This document shows positions 54,951-63,941 of a stretch of 64,000 bases of DNA, in pieces. Each line of letters starts with the position of its first letter. The stretch's first letter is position 1. The stretch spans positions 55,917 to 119,916 of the forward strand of contig JAJDVG010000028.1 of NCBI GenBank assembly GCA_022826245.1. Direction: 5' to 3'. The DNA is from Gammaproteobacteria bacterium (GTDB lineage: Bacteria; Pseudomonadota; Gammaproteobacteria; Steroidobacterales; Rariloculaceae). A model generated the notes under the pieces. That model saw nothing but the letters and a program-made list of their open reading frames with translations, did no database searches and was not told the origin of the DNA. A program made the position numbers and the translations under genes.

Positions 54951-56900
54951 GTGAATGAAACGTCCCCCGCCGTTGTAATCGTCCAGCAGGGTAAGATCCT
55001 TGATTACGTGGATGGTCTCACGCAGCGCAAGGAGACTCCTGAAGAGTATGTCCGGCAGGAGATCGCAAAGTCGCTTGTTAGGGAATACGGTTACGGGAAG
55101 CATCAGGTCGCCGTTGAGTTCAGTCTGCGTCTAGGATCGCGCAGACCTAGGGCCGACCTGGTTATATTTGACGAGGGAGAGAAGCATGCTCAGGACCGAG
55201 CACGCATTATTGTTGAATGCAAGTCACAAAAGACCAAAGCCAATGCCCGTAAGCACGGGGTAGAACAACTTCAAAGCTATATGTCAGTGTGCCCTAACGT
55301 CACATATGGCATGTGGACAAACGGTATCGAACGGTTTTGTTTCCGGCGCGTCGACAACGAGGGCAATGTTGAATTTGAAGAAATCCCGGATCTTCCAAGC
55401 CACGGAAAGACAGAAGAGGACGTAGAGCGCCCTCGTTTTGACCAACTGAAAGCCGCTTCGTCCGACGCGCTTCTTTTTGCGTTTCGGCGTTGCCACAACT
55501 ATATAGCGGGAAATCAAGGGCTTCAGAAACCAGAGGCTTTCTGGGAGTTGCTGAAGGCGATTTTTTGCAAGATTCATGACGAGCGACTTTCCGAGGAAGT
55601 TGAGTTTTACGCCACATCGAAGGAGCGACACGGGTTAAATGGTCGACTGAAGGCAAAAGGGCGCCTTGACGGACTTTTCGGGGAAGTGAAAGCAGAATAC
55701 CCAACTATCTTTCGATCAAACGAAGTAATTGAATTGAATCCCGGCGTGCTGGCGTACATCGTGAGCCAGATTCAGATGTATTCGCTGCTTGAGAGCGATA
55801 TCGACGTCAAAGGCCGAGCGTACGAGGAGATCGTTGGCTCCAATCTCCGTGGCGACCGCGGTGAATTTTTCACTCCTCGCAATATATGCCAAATGGCCGT
55901 CACAATGCTCGATCCATCTGAAGGCGATCTTATTCTTGATCCTGCATGTGGAACCGCCGGATTTCTCATAACCGCAATGAATCATGTGATAGAAAAGATC
56001 AAAAACGCGGAGATCGATAGGTGGGGAGACGTGGAACGCGCCGAGACGGCAATCCGAGATCGTGTTCATCGATTTGCCAAAAAGTATATGGTGGGAATGG
56101 ACCTTAATCCCAACCTCGTCAAGGCATCAAAGATGAATATGGTGATGAACAACGACGGGACCGGCGGATTATTCCAGGCAAATTCACTAAAGGCGCCTGT
56201 CACATGGGACAGTGGGTTGCGCGCACGTAAGCTCATGGGAACGGTGGACTTGCTCTTTACGAATCCGCCTTTCGGGTCCAAGATACCTATTGATGATCCA
56301 TCGATCCTTGAAGCCTACGAACTTGGCCATGTGTGGCGGTACAGGAAGCAAGCCGACACTTGGGAAATAACAAAAAGGGTGCAATCCAAACAACCACCGG
56401 AAATTCTGTTCATTGAGCGGTGCGTGAGATTCCTCAAGCCTGGAACCGGTCGATGCGCCATTGTTCTACCCGACGGAATACTTGGGTCGCCTGGGCTTGG
56501 ATATGTTCGAGAGTGGATTCTTCGCAATTCGCGGGTACTGGCCAGTATAGATCTTCACCCCGACACGTTTCAGCCTCATGTGAGTGTACAGACCAGTGTG
56601 CTGGTCTTGGAGCGCAAGACCGAGGAGGAAGTTGGGCTTGAAGCTGCGACAGGACAGTTTAACCATTACGAGGTATTCCTTGCCCTGGCGGAGCATATTG
56701 GGCATGACAAGCGAGGAAATGTCACGTATGTGCGTGATGAGAGGGGTAACGAAATAGTTGAGGAAACAGAGGAACTTATCAAGGAGTATGCTGATGGTCG
56801 GCCCGCTTACAAGCGGCAACGCATCCGCAGAAAAGTCGTAGACGATAATACGCTCCAGATTGCGCAGGCGTTTAGGTCGTGGCTGTACGAGCAAGATTAA
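54951..56900 (+). CDS. Fused PD-(D/E)XK nuclease/N6-adenine methyltransferase subunit
   Basis: This 649-aa protein has an N-terminal nuclease domain of the HSDR_N kind (about 20-150; RPRADLVIFDEGE and RIIVECKSQK give the D...ExK centre). An HsdM-type middle (about 180-560) carries the AdoMet motif DPACGTAGF near residue 329 and the catalytic NPPF near 438. A C-terminal helical part completes it. Cleavage and methylation thus sit in one chain and no motor helicase is adjacent. With the HsdS-like gene that overlaps its end, this is the BcgI-like two-subunit layout. Codon use is AT-richer than the chromosome, so it was acquired. Confidence 0.9.
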   Translation: MNETSPAVVIVQQGKILDYVDGLTQRKETPEEYVRQEIAKSLVREYGYGKHQVAVEFSLRLGSRRPRADLVIFDEGEKHAQDRARIIVECKSQKTKANARKHGVEQLQSYMSVCPNVTYGMWTNGIERFCFRRVDNEGNVEFEEIPDLPSHGKTEEDVERPRFDQLKAASSDALLFAFRRCHNYIAGNQGLQKPEAFWELLKAIFCKIHDERLSEEVEFYATSKERHGLNGRLKAKGRLDGLFGEVKAEYPTIFRSNEVIELNPGVLAYIVSQIQMYSLLESDIDVKGRAYEEIVGSNLRGDRGEFFTPRNICQMAVTMLDPSEGDLILDPACGTAGFLITAMNHVIEKIKNAEIDRWGDVERAETAIRDRVHRFAKKYMVGMDLNPNLVKASKMNMVMNNDGTGGLFQANSLKAPVTWDSGLRARKLMGTVDLLFTNPPFGSKIPIDDPSILEAYELGHVWRYRKQADTWEITKRVQSKQPPEILFIERCVRFLKPGTGRCAIVLPDGILGSPGLGYVREWILRNSRVLASIDLHPDTFQPHVSVQTSVLVLERKTEEEVGLEAATGQFNHYEVFLALAEHIGHDKRGNVTYVRDERGNEIVEETEELIKEYADGRPAYKRQRIRRKVVDDNTLQIAQAFRSWLYEQD

Positions 56901-58324
56901 CGCCGCCGCGCAAGGAGCGGACGGAATGGACTTGGCACCAGGTCAAGTCCGCGTCGCTTCCAGCATCCATTTTTTGTAGCGCTGCTCGCCGAATGGAGGC
57001 GGACGGATTTCTGTCCAGAGGATTCCGGACAAGAACGGCTATCGAGTCGAAATCCAGTGGCTGGATATCGCTAAAAAATATTGCCCGTGTCTGGCAGCCA
57101 TCGCGCCTTAAGGGCATTCAGGTTGACCCTTCATTCGGAACACCGTTCCTCACGGCAACACAGGTATTTGATCTTCGACCGACGCCGCGAAAATGGCTTT
57201 CTCTGGAGAGGACCGACAATGCTGAAAAACGATTTGTAGCTCCGGGTACTATCTTGGTTACTTGCTCGGGAACTGTTGGGCGAGCGACATTGGCCAGAAA
57301 TTGCCTAGATGACGTCCTAATTTCTCATGACATACTTCGAGTCCAACTGAATGACGATACTTACTGGGGCTGGCTGTATGCCTATTTGCGCGCTCCGATC
57401 GTGATTCGACTGATGCAATCGGCTCAGTACGGTCACATCATAAAGCATCTCGAAGTCGCACATCTAGACAAAATACCTGTCATTGAAGTCAACCGAGACA
57501 CTCGAGCCGACTTTACCAGTAAGGTAACCAAAATCCTCGACTATAGAAACCGTGCGGAAACGCTAGTCGCGAAAGCAGAAGCAAAACTGGCCTCCGCTTT
57601 TGAGCTGCCTGTGACAGTCAAGAGCAATGGGGTATATTCCAGTGTGCGTAGTTCAGAACTATCTTCAGGACGTCGTCGTTTGGAAGGTGCATTTCATACC
57701 GAAGCAGTAGGTGCCTTGCTCAATAATCTTCGCGTAAACGGGGTTGGAATGGACACGGTCAAGGGCGTTACGACGAACGTTTGGTGGATGACTAGGTTCA
57801 GTCGTCAGTTCGGAAATAGAGGCGTTCGCTATAGGAGTGCTGACGACTTATTTTCGATCAGCCAGATTTCGGATAAGCGCGTATACACTGCCCCGATTGC
57901 CAATCATTCGGACTTCTTTGTTAAGAAAGGCTGGATTCTGATGGCTTGTTCTGGGCAGGTGTACGGACTGAATGGCGCAGTTACGCTTGCCACGAAGCAT
58001 GACGAACAGTACTTTTTCTCTCATGATCTGATTCGCATTGCCCCACGAAGTAAATTGATACGCCCGGGCTATCTTTATGCGTACCTCGGTCATCCAGACA
58101 TCGGGAGCGTTCTGGCGAAGCGAGCTGCGTATGGTTCATCGGTGCCGCACATTGACCCCGGTGACGCCGGCGAAATTCCGGTTGCTCGACTGACGGAGGC
58201 AAGTGAGAATGAGATTGCGGACCTAGCGGAACAGGCATCGCAGTTGAACGCAGAGGCGGCTGGTATTGAACGGCAGATAGGTCGTTCGGCTGAGGAAATT
58301 GTTGAGTTGTTCGTACGCAGTTAG
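56879..58324 (+). CDS. HsdS-like specificity subunit
   Basis: This 481-aa DNA-recognition subunit starts at a GTG that overlaps the nuclease-methylase gene by 22 bp. It has two target-recognition domains (about 40-225 and 270-440). Each ends in the family pattern (SHDILRVQLNDDTYWGWLYAYL and SHDLIRIAPRSKLIRPGYLYAY), followed by a helical spacer (AEKLASAF-type and NEIADLAEQASQLNAEAAGIE). The two half-site domains imply a bipartite recognition sequence. It ends 125 bp before the convergent GIY-YIG gene. Confidence 0.88.
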   Translation: MAVRARLTPPRKERTEWTWHQVKSASLPASIFCSAARRMEADGFLSRGFRTRTAIESKSSGWISLKNIARVWQPSRLKGIQVDPSFGTPFLTATQVFDLRPTPRKWLSLERTDNAEKRFVAPGTILVTCSGTVGRATLARNCLDDVLISHDILRVQLNDDTYWGWLYAYLRAPIVIRLMQSAQYGHIIKHLEVAHLDKIPVIEVNRDTRADFTSKVTKILDYRNRAETLVAKAEAKLASAFELPVTVKSNGVYSSVRSSELSSGRRRLEGAFHTEAVGALLNNLRVNGVGMDTVKGVTTNVWWMTRFSRQFGNRGVRYRSADDLFSISQISDKRVYTAPIANHSDFFVKKGWILMACSGQVYGLNGAVTLATKHDEQYFFSHDLIRIAPRSKLIRPGYLYAYLGHPDIGSVLAKRAAYGSSVPHIDPGDAGEIPVARLTEASENEIADLAEQASQLNAEAAGIERQIGRSAEEIVELFVRS

Positions 58325-58449
58325 CTGGTCTATTTGTAGATTCAACGTGTCCGTCCCCGAGCAATACAAGGGATAGCGGCGCTATGATTTTGAGCAACTG
58401 ACTGCTATACGCGCCCACGGGAGACCGTTAGTCTAAACGGGGTCATTAT

Positions 58450-59067
58450 TCAAGTCGTGCTTGACATTCTAACTGCGTGACGATGGCCATCCAAGAATTT
58501 CAAGGTCTTGCGTAAGTTCTTCAATCGCATGCGAAGGTCATTTGCGGGGCGGCCACGCAAGTTAAACGGTGGATCGAGTTCGTCTAGTACAATCTCTTCG
58601 AGGCTTCCGAGGGAGTCACGATCCACGTATGGCACGACAACGACTCGGAGATGATCCTTGATCCAAGTCGACACCCTTTTGTTGTCCTTTCGGATGAGCT
58701 GCATTGACTTCTCAAGGCGCAAGCCAAGAGGGGCGGACAGTACGGCCGAGATCGTGTATCGAAACGTGGACGACGACAGATTGCCACGAATGTGGTTCGT
58801 TAATATTCGATCCCGCAAGGTTGAATGTGATCTTTTTCCTGAGGGCCATTTCGTAGCGCCGGTCTGACCGACGTAAATGCACCGGTCGGACAATACGGAT
58901 CCCACTTCTTGGGCGAAGAGATCGATCGCGGTAGTATCGGCCCACCAAGAATACAGCCCAGAACAATTCGAAGCCTCACTGTCTTCGGGAAAGCGCCGTG
59001 GGTGCTGTGCGCGACTGGGATCAGAAAGTAGCGTTACGATGCGTTGAGAATCAATTGTCGTATTCAT
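58450..59067 (-). CDS. GIY-YIG-like nuclease
   Basis: This 205-aa protein has SGLYSWW (residues about 36-42) and a CIYVGQTG motif near 63, the two strands of a GIY-YIG fold. Arg in LRDRILTNHIRGN and a Glu in LEEIVLDELDPPFNLRG (about 155-170) could complete the active site. It likely cuts DNA, though a regulatory role cannot be excluded. It is last in the four-gene minus-strand operon, overlapping the gene before it as ATGA. It is AT-richer than the core. Confidence 0.78.
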   Translation of the reverse strand: MNTTIDSQRIVTLLSDPSRAQHPRRFPEDSEASNCSGLYSWWADTTAIDLFAQEVGSVLSDRCIYVGQTGATKWPSGKRSHSTLRDRILTNHIRGNLSSSTFRYTISAVLSAPLGLRLEKSMQLIRKDNKRVSTWIKDHLRVVVVPYVDRDSLGSLEEIVLDELDPPFNLRGRPANDLRMRLKNLRKTLKFLDGHRHAVRMSSTT

Positions 59068-59960
59068 TTCAACAACGTCACCGACATGCGTAGTCCGTTG
59101 CTACTAGTCCACCAGTTAGGTAGCTGCTTGTGTCGGCTGAATTTCGTCAGCGCTTCGCCTTGCGCACGAGGTACCTTACTCTGTGCACCGTCGCTCGCCC
59201 GCGACTGCGGCGACACTTGAAGTACTTTCTTGACGGATTGAGGCCAAGGGGACTTGCGAAATATTCTAGCGTAGCTGCTCGATGCCGAAAAAAATCCGAC
59301 GACGGTCCTGGCGCTGACGGCAGCCGCGTATGCTTCTAAACATCGAGCGATAAGGCCATTCGGCCACATACTGGGCTTAAACGGCTGTGTGTACCAGCCG
59401 ATTGACTCGGTAGCGCAGATCACACCGTATCCGCCCGAGATAATGAGGACTCCTGCTGACGACTTATTGAGCCAGTCCAATGTCGTACCGGCAGTTTGAT
59501 ATAGGTAACCAGTGTATCGCTCGATGGCAGGCAATAAAACCGATTCGTCGAGCTGCGCGGACGTTGCGTTGCGTGCACGCTGGCCACGCAGTTCATCTGC
59601 CAATCCAGTTGGAAGTGTATCCAGAATGCTATCGCCGCTGTGCTGGGACAATCCGCTCTCTTTCTTCTTACTTTTTGAACATGGGATCATGATGAGCGTC
59701 TCGCTGAGCGAAACGTGCTGCAGTCCGGCAGGATCAACAGCCGGTAAATCCACTGGAGTTTCCTGAATCTCGCCGGTCAGCTCCGCGTTGACCTTGGACC
59801 GAATACACGCGGGAAAGAAAAGCGTGGTGCATATTTCTGTACCATCGGGCTGGATCTCAAAGACCGGCAGCGACCAACGATTGAATCCACGGGCAACAAA
59901 CTCTTTAGGGCCATCGCGGAAGTGTTGGGTATACATGATCTGGGTGGTCATTTCCTGCAA
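59064..59960 (-). CDS. YaaA/DUF6884-like protein
   Basis: This protein of up to 298 aa has the motif TLIMIPCSKSKKK near 90-102, which resembles the Cys-Ser-Lys region of DUF6884 and YaaA-like proteins. A later block, GVLIISGGYGVICATESIGWY (about 173-192), also fits that fold. YaaA binds DNA and counters peroxide stress; DUF6884 relatives are unassigned and recur with defence genes. The start is a TTG at 59960 or an ATG at 59951, and I am not sure which. It overlaps the GIY-YIG gene by 4 bp. Confidence 0.72.
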   Translation of the reverse strand: MQEMTTQIMYTQHFRDGPKEFVARGFNRWSLPVFEIQPDGTEICTTLFFPACIRSKVNAELTGEIQETPVDLPAVDPAGLQHVSLSETLIMIPCSKSKKKESGLSQHSGDSILDTLPTGLADELRGQRARNATSAQLDESVLLPAIERYTGYLYQTAGTTLDWLNKSSAGVLIISGGYGVICATESIGWYTQPFKPSMWPNGLIARCLEAYAAAVSARTVVGFFSASSSYARIFRKSPWPQSVKKVLQVSPQSRASDGAQSKVPRAQGEALTKFSRHKQLPNWWTSSNGLRMSVTLLK

Positions 59961-60011
59961 TAATCTGCTTTTCTCATAGGTGAGCTTACGATCTCAGTCG
60001 CCACCGGAGGC

Positions 60012-62480
60012 TCAATGAGAGCCTTGCGGACCATAGAGTCGCGCTACAAGCGTATTGTGTCCCTCAAGGATCCTGAATTTGTCTATTCGAAGGGCGTCGG
60101 CGTACCGATCAGTCATGCATTGCATAACTCTCAATATCTCATCGAGCAAGGGTTCGTCGCGTGAAGGAAGGGTGAGTCGCAGACAATTCTGGGCTGTGGG
60201 GTTCAAATGAGTCGCGATCCACAACCGCTCCGCTTCCGAACAAGGAGCGTTCAGGCAAGCCTGAATGCACCAGTAGCATGTAGCCCAGCATTCATTGAAG
60301 TCGCCCGGTACCTGATCAAGCTCGTCGGTCAGATGCAGATGCCTAATTGCGGGGCTTGTCACGTTGAAAAATAGAAAGAGCAAGCGACCAATGAGTCGAG
60401 GCCAACTGTTTTCGTCGCCTTCGACAGGTAAAACGCGGATACGCGAGACGCCTCCAGTCGCTACAAGTGTGCTGAGTGAGTCTGGAGATGCAGCAGCACA
60501 CAAGGCCATCAGTAGCGCGCGAAGACGTAAGAGATCGAAGTTACTGAGTCCCGGGCCTGTTCGTTGCCTTATGCGCTCGTGGAACCGTCCGGCGGCTCGG
60601 ACGAACTCATCGTGTGTGGCACGACGCTTCAGAACGGGGCGCACATTCAGATCATCGCTATGATCGTTCTGATTCGAGATGTTTGAATCGGCAAACTCGA
60701 AACCTTCCTCAAGAGCTTTCTCTGCATCATCCGTTTCGTCGGCGAGACGGAAAGCATCAGTGTGGGTGTCGAGAGTATCGTCCAATACGTCCAGTGGGGA
60801 TTTGTCAGTCGGCCCAAGAATCCGGTTTAGGATCTCTCGGACTATTGCAACGCTGCTGCCCGCGAGGCTGTTGTACGCTATTCCGCCGCTGCTTGTCCTC
60901 GGGCGCCGGCCGGCGACGAACTCCGCATAACTCAACTTTCGATACCTCACTATTGAATCGGGGTCCGGTTCATCATCATTCTTGGTGCGTGGAATCGAGA
61001 CTGGCTCCTTCAAGGTTTCACGATGACCTTCCAACCTCTCAAGTTCGGTAAGCAAATCGAGCAGATCAATAGTCGCGTCTGTATCATCCGCAAACTCGGC
61101 TAGCCTATGCTGGACACGAGTCGGATACGGTTCGCGAATTTTCGTACGGAGTTGCTCCAAAGAAGTAATCGCTGCAAGGCTGGACCGGCGCCCGTCGGGG
61201 AAAGAAACGAGTGCGAAGGAAGGTTGGCAGTCGCAACTGCCAATTCGGTAGCGATTAGTCGACGCGCCGCGACTGTCGAAAGGCTCCAAAACACAATCCA
61301 TTGGGCGAGCGTGCTGATCCAATAGTGTGACGGAGCAAGAGGTGGCATCGACTCCCGCCGGCGCATACCAGAACAAAGAGTCACCCTGGCACTCGAACTG
61401 GCCGGGATTCATACGCGAAAGTTCGTAGAGGGGAAGATCGTCGGTAGACTCAGGAGGTTCGAGACTTGCTGGGTCAACTAATCGCGACTCGGACAGAACT
61501 TCCATGAGTCCAAGCGCGGAGCATACGCTTTTCGGAGGAAGGCACCTATAGAGGCAGACTTCTTCATTAGTACCTGAAAAACCCGCGCGGCCCAAGGCCG
61601 CGCTAGTACAGTTTGCACTCCCAAGCAACACATGATCCGCGACATCGGTGATAGCGACAATTAACTTTGCGTGGATAAAGCGTCCTTCTCTGAACTTGCC
61701 ACGCCCATAGGTTTTCAATCCTTGAATGTGTATGGCGGCATCGCCTGGAAATTCGCGAGTTCCCGGATCAACGAGCACGGAAATTTCCTTCGGCTCAAGT
61801 AGGGAAGCGAGGTAGGAAAGAGCGCTTAGGTGCCTATCCCAGTATGGGCTAATAACTATTAGCCGAGACACCGGTTGATCGATCATGTCGGCAAATCGCT
61901 CGCCAATTCCCTTATGTGAACCGGTTGTCACTAGCGCGGCAGTAGTCCCATCCTCAAGCGTGACCGGTCCATTGCTGGGAGCGGTTGAGTGAAGCCATGA
62001 GGTGCGATCTAGCATCCAGTCCCGTTGTGCCGATGTGGCAATTCGGTTGTCCGAAAAAAACTTGGAAACATACTCCCATGCTTGGGCAATGAGCTGGCGC
62101 TCGGCAGAGTCGTCGTGCTGGAAGGAAATTGTGCTGATTATTTCCAGGTTGCCCGCAATACCCGATGGCGTCAGATTTGCCGAGCCAACGATTAGGCGGC
62201 CACAGCTCTGACCGAGTTGCAGGAATAGCTTTGGGTGAAATATACCGGATGCTACAGAGGGTGAAATCGTGTAGTGAGTACCTGCATATTTTGGGAGATC
62301 GAAAGTGCCGCTCAGAGCGTGCGTGAGCATTCGGCCGTCCGCCACAACCAAGTTGTTTCGACAGCCCGCGCCTCGCAAGCGTGATAGAACGATGCTCTCG
62401 TAGGTATCGAAGTCCAGGCCGAACGTGGTCGCTATGCTCGTGTGATAGCCTTTTTCGGCGAAGAGGTTGTATAGCCTCAT
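60012..62480 (-). CDS. Large PLD-like (HKD) protein
   Basis: This 822-aa protein has two phospholipase D-type motifs in the first 310 residues: HPKLFLQLGQS then IVGSANLTPSG (about 102-128), and HAKLIVAIT then LLGSANCTSAA (about 268-295). Both have HxK and GSxN but no clear Asp between, as in many nucleases of this superfamily. Residues 380-822 are helical and unassigned. PLD-type proteins occur in DISARM and other phage-defence loci. Its start overlaps the upstream gene's stop (ATGA), and 51 bp separate it from the YaaA-like gene. Confidence 0.82.
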   Translation of the reverse strand: MRLYNLFAEKGYHTSIATTFGLDFDTYESIVLSRLRGAGCRNNLVVADGRMLTHALSGTFDLPKYAGTHYTISPSVASGIFHPKLFLQLGQSCGRLIVGSANLTPSGIAGNLEIISTISFQHDDSAERQLIAQAWEYVSKFFSDNRIATSAQRDWMLDRTSWLHSTAPSNGPVTLEDGTTAALVTTGSHKGIGERFADMIDQPVSRLIVISPYWDRHLSALSYLASLLEPKEISVLVDPGTREFPGDAAIHIQGLKTYGRGKFREGRFIHAKLIVAITDVADHVLLGSANCTSAALGRAGFSGTNEEVCLYRCLPPKSVCSALGLMEVLSESRLVDPASLEPPESTDDLPLYELSRMNPGQFECQGDSLFWYAPAGVDATSCSVTLLDQHARPMDCVLEPFDSRGASTNRYRIGSCDCQPSFALVSFPDGRRSSLAAITSLEQLRTKIREPYPTRVQHRLAEFADDTDATIDLLDLLTELERLEGHRETLKEPVSIPRTKNDDEPDPDSIVRYRKLSYAEFVAGRRPRTSSGGIAYNSLAGSSVAIVREILNRILGPTDKSPLDVLDDTLDTHTDAFRLADETDDAEKALEEGFEFADSNISNQNDHSDDLNVRPVLKRRATHDEFVRAAGRFHERIRQRTGPGLSNFDLLRLRALLMALCAAASPDSLSTLVATGGVSRIRVLPVEGDENSWPRLIGRLLFLFFNVTSPAIRHLHLTDELDQVPGDFNECWATCYWCIQACLNAPCSEAERLWIATHLNPTAQNCLRLTLPSRDEPLLDEILRVMQCMTDRYADALRIDKFRILEGHNTLVARLYGPQGSH

Positions 62481-63886
62481 ATGTCTACCATGGCTGCTTC
62501 GCCGTAAGGGGTTAGCCCTTGGCCGTCAATCAGATGGATATCCTGCAAAAACGAAATCGCAGGTGACAGACGAGGATTAGTGAAGACTGGACCATCCTTT
62601 TCGCGCAATCTAAGTCGACCCTCGTCGCTCTCGAAAAGGAATGTATAATCTCCGCGTTGAAGCTTGCGCGTGGCCACCCAAAGGTGACGGCGAATGACCT
62701 TCAGTTCGATCAAGCGACCGAGGAGCGTGGGAGTAGGTTCATCCGCATAACGTTGAAGAAATCGAACTACTGTCAGGAGTGTCTGAAAGTAATCGTTGTC
62801 GAACTGGCCGAGTTCCGGTTCAATAGGATATTCTTCTTTCTCAATGCGTTTCTGAAGTATCGCGAGCAGCATGACCGCTTTTCGGGCGACTTCTGCTGAG
62901 CAAATGCTCTGATCGCTGCGGCCCGCACCTTTTTCTATACTTTGACAAAGCGACCATTCCGCTGACTCAACCGCGGCGGAATAGGGGTTGTCAGCGATAT
63001 CCAATGAATCAGCGAACTTATACCAGCTCATGGAGCTGAGTTTATCGCCCTTGCAGATGCGCTCAGTGCAGCGTTGGACAAGGTGCTCAAAGCTGAGGCC
63101 GGATCGGAATGGCGCGAGTGTGTCGAGAGCGAATTTCAAAAGCGTTTCGAGCGCGATGTGACAAACGTCATTGGCATGGTAGACCCACCAACGTTGTCGT
63201 TGATTCTCGAGAGAATTGGTCCGGAGACTCAGCGGGTGGCCTTGCTGATCCTGCCCGGAGTATAGGATCCAACGAACCTCTTCGGCGGTCGGTTCGCGTC
63301 CGAGCAACGCGGTGACGGTCAAGATCAACTGGATACTCAAACGGCGAGAAATAGCACCAGCGTCCTCCCGAGTTCTGGGCTTGAGTAGGACCTCCTCGTA
63401 GATTGCTCGTTCCGTTCCTGTTGGGCTGATCATGGAGGGTACGATAGGCGCCAGCAGCGCCAGTTCTTTTTTGGAGACATTTCCTCGCGTAACAATGTCT
63501 TGAAAAACGGGGGCCAAGTCTCCGAGACTTTTGGAAAAGGCATCTGCGAGACGTTCTCCAATATCTGTGCTTGGGACAGGAATAGCATGATCCGGGCTCT
63601 CCCAGAAGATTCCAATGCTGAACAATTGGGATTGATAGGCCGCGCCGTAAGCGCCCCACGCTTGCTGCAGATACATAGTAATGCCATCTGGCGCGGCGGC
63701 TGACGCAAAATCAATGCGATCCACATCCTTGTCCGAATACGCCTTTTCGGCCCATCGAACGCCGGCGACGCCATGTTGGCCACCCACATGATAAGCTACC
63801 AGCGCAAGCAGGGCCTCAGCACGGCGCACGAAGCGCTTCCACTGCTGGCGGTCATCGATGCTGCTAGCAACACTGTGAAGATGCAC
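62477..63886 (-). CDS. Unknown 469-aa protein of the defence operon (5' end uncertain)
   Basis: This protein has no motif I recognise; it is mainly helical. Its only usable start in this frame is a GTG at 63886. The open frame runs 78 bp further upstream with protein-like sequence (AETYNFKLLVL) but only CTG as a possible start before a TGA at 63965-63967. I suspect the true N-terminus was lost or frameshifted. It heads the four-gene operon, overlaps the PLD gene, and is AT-rich like its neighbours. Confidence 0.7.
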   Translation of the reverse strand: MHLHSVASSIDDRQQWKRFVRRAEALLALVAYHVGGQHGVAGVRWAEKAYSDKDVDRIDFASAAAPDGITMYLQQAWGAYGAAYQSQLFSIGIFWESPDHAIPVPSTDIGERLADAFSKSLGDLAPVFQDIVTRGNVSKKELALLAPIVPSMISPTGTERAIYEEVLLKPRTREDAGAISRRLSIQLILTVTALLGREPTAEEVRWILYSGQDQQGHPLSLRTNSLENQRQRWWVYHANDVCHIALETLLKFALDTLAPFRSGLSFEHLVQRCTERICKGDKLSSMSWYKFADSLDIADNPYSAAVESAEWSLCQSIEKGAGRSDQSICSAEVARKAVMLLAILQKRIEKEEYPIEPELGQFDNDYFQTLLTVVRFLQRYADEPTPTLLGRLIELKVIRRHLWVATRKLQRGDYTFLFESDEGRLRLREKDGPVFTNPRLSPAISFLQDIHLIDGQGLTPYGEAAMVDI

Positions 63887-63941
63887 TAAAACCAGCAGTT
63901 TGAAGTTGTAGGTTTCTGCAAGGTCGTTTTGGTGGCCGCGA

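Noticed and set aside
58450..63886. DISARM or Dpd-type identity for the four-gene operon
   Set aside because: PLD-like proteins occur in both systems. However, the helicases, the DUF1998 gene and any tRNA-guanine transglycosylase-like gene are not visible here.
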